64,000 bases of DNA from Streptomyces naganishii JCM 4654 (GTDB lineage: Bacteria; Actinomycetota; Actinomycetes; Streptomycetales; Streptomycetaceae), in NCBI RefSeq assembly GCF_014650575.1, contig NZ_BMVF01000010.1, positions 1 to 64,000 on the forward strand. The letters are read 5' to 3'. The notes beneath the pieces were generated by a model. The model did not search any database. It saw only the letters and a list, made by a program, of their open reading frames with translations, and had not been told where the DNA came from. This document shows positions 31,366-39,523 of the stretch, piece by piece. Position numbers and translations under genes: made by a program. Each line of letters begins with the position of its first letter. Positions within the stretch are counted from its first letter, which is position 1.

Positions 31366-33993
31366 GTGAACAAGGGCTACGCCGTCTACTGCGACGCGGA
31401 TCCGGACTTCTACGACGCTCCGCACCGCGCCGTCCCCGGCACCCGTGCCGCCGACTCCCGGTACGCGGCGGCCTCGCTGCCGGTGCCGGCCGGATGGCAG
31501 CGGGCAGAGATCGGTGACTGGCTCGCCCTTCGCCCGTCGGACGCGGTACTGCCGCCGCAGGGCTGGAAGATCCACGTCTCCGCCTGCCTGGACAACGCCG
31601 AGTCGGTCCTGGAGCGGGTACGGGACTACTGCCTCGAGCGCGGGGTCGCGTTCAAGTTCGTCCCGAGCCGCTATCTGCTGCACCAGCGCAACGCCAAGTA
31701 CGCGGACCGGGCGGGCAGCGGGAAGTTCATCACCGTGTACCCGTCGGACGAGGAGCAGTTCGAGCGCCTCGCCGGCGAGCTGGCCGCACTGCTCGCCGGC
31801 GAACCGGGACCGCGGATCCTGAGCGACCTCAGACTGGGCGACGGCCCGGTGCACGTGCGCTACGGCAGCTTCACCCGCCGCAACTGCTACGACGACAACG
31901 GCGAACTGCGGCCCGCCGTGGCGAACCCCGAGGGCGTACTCGTCCCCGACCTCCGCGGCCCGGTGTTCCAGGTGCCCGACTGGGTGAGCGTGCCGGCCTT
32001 CCTGCGGCCCCACATCGACGCGCGGGCGACGGTGACGCTGGCCGGCATCCCGTACACCGTCGAGTCGGCGCTGCACTTCTCCAACGGCGGTGGCGTCTAC
32101 CGGGCGCGTGACGTCCGCACGGGCGAGCTCGTGGTCCTCAAGGAAGGCCGCCCGCACGCCGGGCTGGCGGCCGACGGCGCCGACGCCGTGGCCCGCCTGC
32201 ACCGCGAACGCCGGGCGCTGGAAAGGCTGTCGGGCCTGCCCTGCACGCCCGAGGTGCGGGGGTGCTTCACCGTGGGGGACCACCACTTCCTCGCCCTGGA
32301 GCACCTCGACGGCAAACCGCTCAACACCTTCTTCGCCCGGCGTCATCCGCTCATCGAGGCAGACCCCGGCGACCGGCGGCTGGCCGAGTACACCGAGTGG
32401 GCGCTCGACATCCACGCGCGGGTGGAGCAGGCCGTCGCGGACGTGCACGCCCGCGGTGTCGTCTTCAACGACCTGCACCTGTTCAACATCATGGTCCTCG
32501 ACGACGGGCGGGTGGCCCTGCTGGACTTCGAAGCCGCCCATCACGTCGACGAGCCCGGCCGGCAGACGGTCGCCCATCCCGGGTTCGTGGCGCCCCCCGG
32601 CCTGCAGGGCACGGCCGTGGACCGGTACGCGCTGGCCTGCCTGCGGCTGGCCCTGTTCCTGCCGCTGACCAGCCTCCTCGCACTCGACCGGCGCAAGGCC
32701 GAGCACCTCGCCGACATCGTGTCGCGGCAGTTCCCGGTTCCGCGTGCCTTCTTCGACGCGGCGGTGAAGGAGATCACCGGCGCCACGCCCGCCCGGCCGC
32801 CGTCGGCGCGACGCGGAGGGGAGCACTTCGTCCCGGTCCAGCCGGGGGACTGGCCCCGCAGCCGGGACTCGATGACGGCGGCCATCCACGCGTCGGCGAC
32901 CCCCTCGCGCGACGACCGCCTCTTCCCCGGCGACATCGCCCAGTTCGCCACCGCGGGCGGCGGGCTCTCGTTCGGCTACGGAGCGGCCGGAGTGCTGTAC
33001 GCCCTCGCCGAGAGCGGTGCCGAGCGCGACGAGGACGAGGAGCAGTGGCTGCTCGACCGGACGAAGGAACTGCCGTCGGGCATGCCGCTGGGCTTCCACG
33101 ACGGCGTCGCGGGAACCGCGTGGACCCTGGACCACCTGGGCCACCGGGACCGGGCGCTGGAGCTGACCGGGACGCTCCTGGAGCATCCGCTGGAGGATCT
33201 CGGCACGGACCTGCACAGCGGCACGGCCGGGGTCGGCCTGGCGCTGGACTCGCTGGCCGCCTCCACCGGCGACGCCGCCCTGCGCGCCGCGGCTGTGAGG
33301 TGCGCCGAGCTGAGCGCCCGGAGCATCGATGCCATCGGCGCACCCGGGGGCCGGCCCGGCGGCCCTCGCCGCCGAGCGGGCCTGCTGCACGGCGCGACGG
33401 GCAGCGCGCTGCTGTTCCTGCGCCTGTACGAACGCACCGGCGACACCGGCCTGCTCGACCTCGCCGGGGCCGCGCTGCGTCAGGACCTGTCGGCCTGCGT
33501 CCGGGGCGCGAGCGGCGCGCTCCAGGTGGACGAGGGCTGGCGCACGATGCCGTACCTGGGAGCCGGCAGCGTGGGCATCGGCATGGTGCTCGACGACTAC
33601 CTGGCGCACCGCGCCGACGAGCGGTTCGAGCAGGCGCGGACGGAGATCGTGCGCGCCGCGCAGGCCATGTTCTACGCCCAGCCGGGGCTCTACCGCGGCG
33701 TGGCCGGGATGGTGCTGTACCTCGGCCGTACGACGGTCACCGGGGCGGGCACGGGTCCGGAGGCCGTCCGGCGCCAGACCGACGCGCTGGCCTGGCACGC
33801 CATGTCCTACCGCGGGCGGCTGGCCTTCCCCGGCGAACAGATGATGCGCCTGTCCATGGACCTCTCCACGGGAACCGCCGGGTGCCTGCTGGCCATCGCG
33901 TCCGTACGCGGTGAGCGCCCCGCCGCTCTGCCGTTCCTCCCCTCGCCGCGGCGGCTGCCGCGGCCCACGAGCCGGTCCCACCCGGGGCCGTGA
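31366..33993 (+). CDS. ramC: Class III lanthipeptide synthetase (LanKC) for SapB
   Basis: 875 residues. It phosphorylates Ser residues of RamS, eliminates phosphate to give dehydroalanine and forms thioether rings. The N-terminal lyase-like domain (about 1-215) contains WKIHVSACLDNAESVL and FKFVPSRYLLHQRNAKY. The kinase domain (about 230-480) has Lys259 in LVVLKEG, catalytic Asp369 in VVFNDLHLFNIMV and the DFG equivalent LLDFEAA (Asp387). The cyclase-like C-domain (about 525-875) has repeated HxGxxG-type turns (FHDGVAGT, LHSGTAGVG, LHGATGSAL) but no Cys/Cys/His zinc site, which marks class III rather than IV. GTG 31366 follows GGAGGGAG. The 23 bp between ramC stop and the ramS ribosome-binding site suggest one operon. 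Confidence 0.92.
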   Translation: MNKGYAVYCDADPDFYDAPHRAVPGTRAADSRYAAASLPVPAGWQRAEIGDWLALRPSDAVLPPQGWKIHVSACLDNAESVLERVRDYCLERGVAFKFVPSRYLLHQRNAKYADRAGSGKFITVYPSDEEQFERLAGELAALLAGEPGPRILSDLRLGDGPVHVRYGSFTRRNCYDDNGELRPAVANPEGVLVPDLRGPVFQVPDWVSVPAFLRPHIDARATVTLAGIPYTVESALHFSNGGGVYRARDVRTGELVVLKEGRPHAGLAADGADAVARLHRERRALERLSGLPCTPEVRGCFTVGDHHFLALEHLDGKPLNTFFARRHPLIEADPGDRRLAEYTEWALDIHARVEQAVADVHARGVVFNDLHLFNIMVLDDGRVALLDFEAAHHVDEPGRQTVAHPGFVAPPGLQGTAVDRYALACLRLALFLPLTSLLALDRRKAEHLADIVSRQFPVPRAFFDAAVKEITGATPARPPSARRGGEHFVPVQPGDWPRSRDSMTAAIHASATPSRDDRLFPGDIAQFATAGGGLSFGYGAAGVLYALAESGAERDEDEEQWLLDRTKELPSGMPLGFHDGVAGTAWTLDHLGHRDRALELTGTLLEHPLEDLGTDLHSGTAGVGLALDSLAASTGDAALRAAAVRCAELSARSIDAIGAPGGRPGGPRRRAGLLHGATGSALLFLRLYERTGDTGLLDLAGAALRQDLSACVRGASGALQVDEGWRTMPYLGAGSVGIGMVLDDYLAHRADERFEQARTEIVRAAQAMFYAQPGLYRGVAGMVLYLGRTTVTGAGTGPEAVRRQTDALAWHAMSYRGRLAFPGEQMMRLSMDLSTGTAGCLLAIASVRGERPAALPFLPSPRRLPRPTSRSHPGP

Positions 33994-34025
33994 ACAACAC
34001 CGTTGCTGAACGAAGGGAAGAGCAC

Positions 34026-34154
34026 ATGAACCTGTTCGATCTGCAGTCGATGGAGACCCCGAAGGAAGAGGCCATGGGGGACGTCGAGAACGGCAGCCGC
34101 GCCAGCCTGCTCCTCTGCGGCGACAGCAGCCTCAGCGTGACGACCTGTCACTGA
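34026..34154 (+). CDS. ramS: SapB-type lanthipeptide precursor
   Basis: 42 residues. The 21-residue leader (MNLFDLQSMETPKEEAMGDVE) carries the class III leader motif LFDLQ. The core begins NGSRASLLLCGD and ends SSLSVTTCH. Two Ser-xx-Ser-xxx-Cys units (core S3/S6/C10 and S13/S16/C20) are intact, so the two lanthionine rings of SapB can form. As I recall the S. coelicolor core, the differences are T1N, I17V and N21H, outside the ring-forming residues. SapB is the surfactant that lets aerial hyphae break the water surface. RBS AAGGGAAGAG precedes the ATG. The gene is too short for ordinary ORF cut-offs. Confidence 0.95.
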   Translation: MNLFDLQSMETPKEEAMGDVENGSRASLLLCGDSSLSVTTCH

Positions 34155-34160
34155 CGCGGG

Positions 34161-34185
34161 GGGCGGCCCGCCGTGCGGGCCGCCC
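34161..34185 (+). terminator. Hairpin after ramS, likely attenuator
   Basis: GGGCGGCCCGC (34161-34171) pairs exactly with GCGGGCCGCCC (34175-34185) around CGT, starting 7 nt after the ramS stop. It would let partial read-through reach ramAB, giving more precursor than transporter. Confidence 0.7.
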
Positions 34186-34282
34186 GACCCGGCACCGGCG
34201 CCCCGGACTCGTGTCCAGGGCGCCGGTGCACGGCGTTTCCGGGCCCCGCCGCGGGTGGCGACGGCCACGAGGAGGGAGAGCT

Positions 34283-36694
34283 GTGGGGATCATTCCGGCC
34301 CGGCGGCGGACGCGTCCGGCGCCCGGCCCCCGCGACACCGGTCCGGGCCGCCTGCCCGAACTGCTGGTCCTGGCGTGCTCGGTGCTGGCGGCGGCGGTCG
34401 CCGTCGCCCAGCCCCTCGTCCTCGGCCGCACCCTGGACCTGCTGCTGCACGAAGGCTCCGCCGGGGTCTGGCTCGCGGCGAGCGCCGCACTGCTCGTCGG
34501 TGAGATCCTGCTCGACGGCCTGACCGCGCTGGTCACCGGCCGGTGCACCGCCGACTGGACCGCCGCGGTCCGCTCCCGCGCCCTCAGCGCAATGCTGCAC
34601 GCCGTCCCGGACCTGGCCGGCCGGTACTCGCCGGGGGACGTGGCGACCCGGCTGACCCTCAACGCCTCCGACGCCGGCGGCGTTCCGGCGACCCGGGCCG
34701 CGCTGGCGGCCTCGCTCATCACCCCGGCCGGCGCGCTCGTCGCGCTGGCCGTCGTCGACGTGTGGGTCGCCGCCTGCGTCCTGGCCGGGCTGCCGGCCCT
34801 GGTACTGGTGCTGCGGGCGTTCGCCCGTGACACGGGGGCGTCGGTGCGGGACTACCAGCGCGTGCAGTCGGACATCGCGGCACGCCTGCTGGAGACGACG
34901 GACGGCGCGGAGACCATCGCCGCCGCCGGGACGGCCGTCCGGGAACGCGAGCGCGTGCTGACGCCGCTGGCCGAACTGGCCGGGCTTGGCCGGCTCATGT
35001 GGGTGCTGCACGGCAGAGCGCTGGCGACCGGCGGTGTCCTGGTCCCGCTGCTGACCCTGGCCGCCACGGCCGTCGGCGGCCTCCGCCTCGGCGCGGGGGC
35101 CCTGAGCGTCGGCGAACTGCTGGCGGTGGTCCGGTACGCCCAGCTGACCGCGGGATTCGGCAGCGCGGCCACCCTGCTCGGCGCACTCGTCAGAGGGCGG
35201 TCGGCGCGGGAACGCACCACGGCGCTGGAACAGCTTCCCGCCCTGCCCTGCGGAACCCGGACTCTTCCCCCGGACGGTCCCGGCGCCCTCGAACTGCGCG
35301 GGGTGCGGGTCCGGCGGGACGGGGCGGAGGTCCTGCGGGTGGACCATGTCGTCGTGCCGGGCGGCCTGACCGCCGCGGTCGTGGGCCGCACCGGTGCCGG
35401 CAAATCCGTCCTGGCCGCCGTGGCCGGCCGGCTGATCGACCCCGACGAGGGGGAGGTCCTGCTGGACGGGACACCTCTTGACCGGCTGACCCGCCCGTGC
35501 CTGCGCGCGGAGGTCGGCTTCGCCTTCGCGCGGCCGGTACTGGCCGAGGGCACCGTGGCGGAAGCCGTCGCGGCCGGACCACGCTCCGTGTCACCGCGGC
35601 GGATCCGGCAGGCGCTGCGCGTCGCGGGCGCCGACACCTTCGTACGCCGCCTGCCCGGCGGGTACGACACCCCCCTCGCCGACGCCCCTTTGTCCGGCGG
35701 CGAATACCAGCGCCTCGGCCTGGCCCGCGCCTTCGCCCACGCGGGCCGGCTGCTCGTCATGGACGACGCGACATCCAGCCTCGACACGGTCACGGAACAC
35801 GCGGTGGACCAGGCACTGCGCCGCTCCCTCGGGACCGCCACACGGCTGGTCGTGGCGCACCGCCCGTCGGTCGCGGCCCGGGCCGATCTCGTGATCTGGC
35901 TCGAGGGCGGACGGGTACGGGCGGTGGGCTCCCATCGGCGCCTGTGGACGGAGGCCGCCTACCGGGCGGTGTTCGCCACCGGGGAGCACGGCGCCGTAGC
36001 CCTCGGGACGGAGGACGGCACCGTAGCCTCCGGGGCGGAGGACGGCGCCGTAGCCCTCGGGGCGGAGGACGGCGCCGTAGCCTCCGGGGCGGAGGCCGGC
36101 TCCGTAGCCCTCGGGGCGGAGGCCGGCACCGTAGCCCTCGGGGCGGAGGCCGGCTCCGTAGCCCTCGGGGCGGAGGACGGCTCCGTAGCCTCCGGGGCGG
36201 AGGACGGCTCCGTAGCCCTCGGGGCGGAGGACGGCTCCGTAGCCTCCGGGGCGGAGGACGGCGCCGTAGCCCTCGGGGCGGAGGCCGGCGCCGTAGCCTC
36301 CGGGGCGGAGGCCGGCTCCGTAGCCCTCGGGGCGGAGGCCGGCGCCGTAGCCTCCGGGGCGGAGGACGGCACCGTAGCCCTCGGGTCGGAGGCCGGCACC
36401 GTAGCCCTCGGGGCGGAGGCCGGCACCGCAGCCTCCGGGGCGGAGGACGGCACCGTAGCCCTCGGGACGGAGGACGGCACCGTAGCCTCCGGGGCGGAGG
36501 ACGGCACCGTAGCCCTCGGGTCGGAGGCCGGCACCGTAGCCCTCGGGTCGGAGGACGGCTCCGTAGCCCTCGGATCGGAGGCCGGCACCGTACCTCCCGG
36601 GACCGGGCACGGCACCGTGCCCCTCGGGACCGGGGACGGTGACGGGCTCCGGCGGGGCGGGATGCCTTCTGCCCGCGGGAAGGTGCGGCCGTGA
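34283..36694 (+). CDS. ramA: ABC half-transporter of the SapB locus with C-terminal 9-residue repeat array
   Basis: 803 residues against about 570-640 expected for this exporter. TM domain about 20-300; nucleotide-binding domain about 330-560 with Walker A GRTGAGKSV (about 369), signature LSGGEYQRLGL (about 470) and Walker B LLVMDDATSSLD (about 490). From residue 571 to 786 follow 24 copies of a nine-residue unit of type (A/S/T)VA(L/S)GAE(D/A)G, then a short basic end. The repeats are Gly/Ala/Glu-rich and probably disordered. GTG 34283 follows GGAGGGAGAG; an ATG at 34211 would add an Arg-rich stretch. RamA and RamB are thought to export SapB as a heterodimer. Its stop overlaps ramB (GTGA). 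Confidence 0.88.
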   Translation: MGIIPARRRTRPAPGPRDTGPGRLPELLVLACSVLAAAVAVAQPLVLGRTLDLLLHEGSAGVWLAASAALLVGEILLDGLTALVTGRCTADWTAAVRSRALSAMLHAVPDLAGRYSPGDVATRLTLNASDAGGVPATRAALAASLITPAGALVALAVVDVWVAACVLAGLPALVLVLRAFARDTGASVRDYQRVQSDIAARLLETTDGAETIAAAGTAVRERERVLTPLAELAGLGRLMWVLHGRALATGGVLVPLLTLAATAVGGLRLGAGALSVGELLAVVRYAQLTAGFGSAATLLGALVRGRSARERTTALEQLPALPCGTRTLPPDGPGALELRGVRVRRDGAEVLRVDHVVVPGGLTAAVVGRTGAGKSVLAAVAGRLIDPDEGEVLLDGTPLDRLTRPCLRAEVGFAFARPVLAEGTVAEAVAAGPRSVSPRRIRQALRVAGADTFVRRLPGGYDTPLADAPLSGGEYQRLGLARAFAHAGRLLVMDDATSSLDTVTEHAVDQALRRSLGTATRLVVAHRPSVAARADLVIWLEGGRVRAVGSHRRLWTEAAYRAVFATGEHGAVALGTEDGTVASGAEDGAVALGAEDGAVASGAEAGSVALGAEAGTVALGAEAGSVALGAEDGSVASGAEDGSVALGAEDGSVASGAEDGAVALGAEAGAVASGAEAGSVALGAEAGAVASGAEDGTVALGSEAGTVALGAEAGTAASGAEDGTVALGTEDGTVASGAEDGTVALGSEAGTVALGSEDGSVALGSEAGTVPPGTGHGTVPLGTGDGDGLRRGGMPSARGKVRP
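35993..36640 (+). repeat. 27-bp minisatellite, about 24 tandem units, in frame within ramA
   Basis: Unit consensus is near GCC GTA GCC CTC GGG GCG GAG GAC GGC, with CTC/TCC and GAC/GCC alternation and a variable first codon (Ala, Ser or Thr). Twenty-two units are close copies and the last two (TVPPGTGHG, TVPLGTGDG) are degenerate. Because 27 is a multiple of 3 and the unit lacks stops in several frames, long spurious frames run through it on both strands. Confidence 0.95.
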
Positions 36695-38523
36695 CCGCCG
36701 TCGACGGCGGCCGTTCCGCCGCCCCGCCCGCCCGCGGCCCCGGGACGCTGGTCCGGCTCCTGCCGCCCACCCGCCGCTTCCTCGCCGCACGCAAGTACGT
36801 CCTCGCCCGGCTCGCGGCGTGGTCCGTGGCGGAGTCCGCGCAGACCCTGCTCGTCGGCTACGGAGTCGCCAAGGCCGTCGACCGGGGGTTCCTCGCCGGT
36901 GACACCCTCGCCGGACTCGGCTGGCTCGCGGTGTCCGGCGTCGCCGTGCTGCTCGGAGCGCCGGTGGTCAGAGGCGTCTTCGCCCAGCTGGCCGGGCTGA
37001 CGGAGCCGCTGCGCGACCAGCTGGTGCGGCGGACGGCCGACCAGTCGATGGCCCGTGCCCTGGCCCACCCCGGTGGTGGGGACCGCGCCGCGGTCTCGCG
37101 GCTCACGAACCAGGCCGAGACCGTGCGGGACAGCTTCGCCGGGATCGTCCTCACGCTGCGCTCGTTCGTCTTCACCGCCGCCGGGGCCCTGCTGGGACTG
37201 TTCTCACTGGACCCGGTCCTCCTCGTCGTCGTCGTGCCGCCCCTCGTCGGGGGCCTCGCCCTGTTCCTGGCCACCCTGCGGCCCATGGCGGCCACGCAAC
37301 GGCGGGCGCTCGCCGCCGACGAGGCGCTGGGCGATCACGCGGCGCGCACCCGGCGGGCGCTGCGCGACATCACCGCCTGCGGGACGGAGGCGGCAGCGGC
37401 ACGGGACGGAGCGCGGCTCGTCGCCGAAGCGGCCGCCGCCTCACGGGCCCTCGCCCGCTGGAGCGCGGTACGGGCGCTGGCCCTCGGCGTCGCCGGCCAA
37501 CTGCCGGTGCTGCTCCTGGTGGTGGCCGTGCCGTGGCTGCGCGGAAGGGGAGTGACCACCGGCGCCCTGCTGGGCGCGTTCACCTACCTCGCCCAGGCGC
37601 TGCTGCCCGCGCTACACACCCTCATGACGGCGATCGGCGCCGCGGGAACCCGGCTGCTCGTGGTCCTGGACCGGTTCACCACGCCGGCGCGGCCTTCGTC
37701 CCCCACCCCCGCCGTGCCCCGGACGCCGCCCGCCGACGCCCGTGCCGGCCTGCCGCGGCAGGCAGCCTGCCCGCCGCGCGAAGCCCCCCGCGACCCGTGC
37801 CCGGCCCCCGCGGTGGAGCTGCGGGCGGTGACCGTGGCCTACGGGGCGGCGGCCGAGCCGGTCCTCGACGCGCTCGATCTCCGCGTCGAGGACGGCGAAC
37901 ACCTGGCCGTCGTCGGTCCCAGCGGCATCGGCAAGTCGACCCTCACCCGCCTCATCGCCGGGACACTCGCCCCCGGCAGCGGCGAGGTCGAAGTGGCCGG
38001 CGTCAGGATCGCCGGCCGGAGCCCGGCCGAACTCGCCCCCCTTCGCGTCCTGCTGCCCCAGCAGGCGTACGTCTTCACCGGGACGGTCCGGGACAACCTC
38101 GGCTACCTGCGGCCGGACGCGCGGCCGGACGACATCGAGGAAGCCGTACGAGAACTCGGGGCCGGCCCTCTCGTCGAGCGCCTGGGCGGGCTCGACGCGC
38201 CGGTACGTCCCGGCGACCTCTCGCAGGGCGAGCGGCAGTTGCTGGTGCTGGCACGCGCACACCTGTCGACGGCCCGGCTGCTCCTCCTGGACGAGGCGAC
38301 CTGCCATCTCGACGCGGCGGCGGAGGCGCGGGCCGAGGAGGCGCTCGCACGGCGTCCGGGAGCACTCGTCGTCGTGGCGCACCGCATGTCGTCCGCGATG
38401 CGGGCCGACCGGATCCTGCTGCTGGACGGTACCGGTGCCGTGTGCGGCACCCACCGGGACCTCCTCGCCCGTTCGCCCCTCTACCGTGACCTGGTGGGGC
38501 ACTGGAGCGGAACCGGACAGTGA
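36691..38523 (+). CDS. ramB: ABC half-transporter of the SapB locus
   Basis: 610 residues. TM domain (about 20-320) with about six helices; nucleotide-binding domain (about 370-605) with Walker A GPSGIGKSTL (about 409), signature LSQGERQLLVLARAH (about 510) and Walker B LLLLDEATCHLD (about 530). Both half-transporters keep full ATPase motifs. GTG 36691 overlaps the ramA stop by 4 bp, so a 1:1 heterodimer is likely. A Pro-rich linker (about 330-370) sits between the domains. Ends 5 bp before the convergent ramR. Confidence 0.92.
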   Translation: MTAVDGGRSAAPPARGPGTLVRLLPPTRRFLAARKYVLARLAAWSVAESAQTLLVGYGVAKAVDRGFLAGDTLAGLGWLAVSGVAVLLGAPVVRGVFAQLAGLTEPLRDQLVRRTADQSMARALAHPGGGDRAAVSRLTNQAETVRDSFAGIVLTLRSFVFTAAGALLGLFSLDPVLLVVVVPPLVGGLALFLATLRPMAATQRRALAADEALGDHAARTRRALRDITACGTEAAAARDGARLVAEAAAASRALARWSAVRALALGVAGQLPVLLLVVAVPWLRGRGVTTGALLGAFTYLAQALLPALHTLMTAIGAAGTRLLVVLDRFTTPARPSSPTPAVPRTPPADARAGLPRQAACPPREAPRDPCPAPAVELRAVTVAYGAAAEPVLDALDLRVEDGEHLAVVGPSGIGKSTLTRLIAGTLAPGSGEVEVAGVRIAGRSPAELAPLRVLLPQQAYVFTGTVRDNLGYLRPDARPDDIEEAVRELGAGPLVERLGGLDAPVRPGDLSQGERQLLVLARAHLSTARLLLLDEATCHLDAAAEARAEEALARRPGALVVVAHRMSSAMRADRILLLDGTGAVCGTHRDLLARSPLYRDLVGHWSGTGQ

Positions 38524-38528
38524 CCCGG

Positions 38529-39125
38529 TCACGTCCAGCCGGCGCTCTGCACGATGCGTATCGCGTCCACGCGGTTGCGCGCCCCCAGCTTCCGTATGGC
38601 GCTGGCCATGTAGTTGCGGACGGTGCCCCGGGACAGGTGCAGGCAGGTGGCGATCTCCGCGATCGGGGCGCCCTGCGCCGCCAGGCAGACCACGTTCAGC
38701 TCGCGCGTGGTCAGCGGCATCTGTGACGCTTCCAGCAGCGCCACGGTGAGTCTCTCGTCGAGGAAACGCTCGCCCTTGGCGACGGTGTGGCAGGCGGCGA
38801 TCAACTGCTGCGAGGGGGAGTTCTTGTCGACGAACCCCAGCGCTCCCGCGTCGAACGCCCTGCGCAGCACTCCAGGCCGCTGCGAAGTCCCGAGGACGAC
38901 GAGACGACCCCCGCAGCGGTCCCGGAACCACGCGCGACCGACGTCCTCCGGTCTGCGCAGGCAGTCCCCGTCCACCACACACACGTCCGGGGGCAGGTCG
39001 CCGTCCTCCGGGCCGCCACCGCGAAAGGACACGGAGGAGACCTCCAACCCGTCCGCGGATCTGAGCAGTTGCACCAGTGCCGTGCGTAACAGTGCCGCGT
39101 CGTGCACCACGAGAACACGAACCAT
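38529..39125 (-). CDS. ramR: RamR-type response regulator (NarL/LuxR family)
   Basis: 198 residues. A receiver-like domain (about 1-120) begins VRVLVVHDAALLRTALVQLL and has DVCVVDGD at the phospho-acceptor strand, but the usual acidic pair near residue 10 reads HD, so canonical Mg-dependent phosphorylation is doubtful. The C-terminal LuxR helix-turn-helix (about 135-195) contains LTTRELNVVCLAAQG, IAEIATCLHLSRGTVRNYMASAIRKLGARNRVDAI. No partner kinase lies nearby, as for RamR elsewhere. It activates ramC transcription. ATG 39125 is chosen over 39182 because the domain starts there and GAGGGGG lies upstream. Convergent with ramB. Confidence 0.9.
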   Translation of the reverse strand: MVRVLVVHDAALLRTALVQLLRSADGLEVSSVSFRGGGPEDGDLPPDVCVVDGDCLRRPEDVGRAWFRDRCGGRLVVLGTSQRPGVLRRAFDAGALGFVDKNSPSQQLIAACHTVAKGERFLDERLTVALLEASQMPLTTRELNVVCLAAQGAPIAEIATCLHLSRGTVRNYMASAIRKLGARNRVDAIRIVQSAGWT

Positions 39126-39472
39126 GCGCGCCCAACCCCCTCGGCCTCCCGGTCGTCCCACGACGTCCGGGCTCGTCCCCACCCCCCACCCACTGCCCCG
39201 ACGCCACCGAGAAAGGCAGAACTGGCAATTGCCCCACCGCTCAGCGACATCAATACGCCGTTCTCAGGGGCGTGCCCAAGCGGAGGAGGGAGCAGCACAT
39301 GTCCGGAAGGCGGCCCTTGACAGACCGCGCCCACCGGGCCGGCCGCCGCTGGGGACGACTCGGCGGACGTCGGCGGGGAGAACTCCCGGCCGCCCGCGGG
39401 GAGAGAACGAGACAGCCGTTGCCGAAAACGCACGGCGCGAATGTGGCCCGAACGCTGCGGTCACTCTTGAAA
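39126..39472. other. Intergenic region upstream of ramR
   Basis: 347 bp without a convincing gene. It should carry the ramR promoter. GGCAATTGCC (39224-39233) is a perfect 10-bp palindrome in a less GC-rich patch and is the only dyad that stands out. Confidence 0.5.
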
Positions 39473-39502
39473 AAGGCCCCGCACCGAGTGGTGCGGGGCC
39501 TT
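39473..39502 (-). terminator. Terminator of the nucleotidyltransferase gene
   Basis: AAGGCCCCGCAC (39473-39484) pairs with GTGCGGGGCCTT (39491-39502). Read on the minus strand the stem is followed by TTT, as in an intrinsic terminator. Confidence 0.85.
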
Positions 39503-39523
39503 ACCCGTGCGGTGGGCCGTCCG

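Noticed and set aside
29560..33981. 1473-codon open frame on the minus strand opposite doxX and ramC
   Set aside because: It is antisense to two genes with clear domains; high GC keeps the complementary frame open. The protein is low-complexity Arg/Gly/Val with no recognisable domain.
35590..37068. Several long frames through the ramA repeat array on both strands
   Set aside because: A 27-bp unit without stops keeps several frames open; only the frame continuing the ABC transporter is real.
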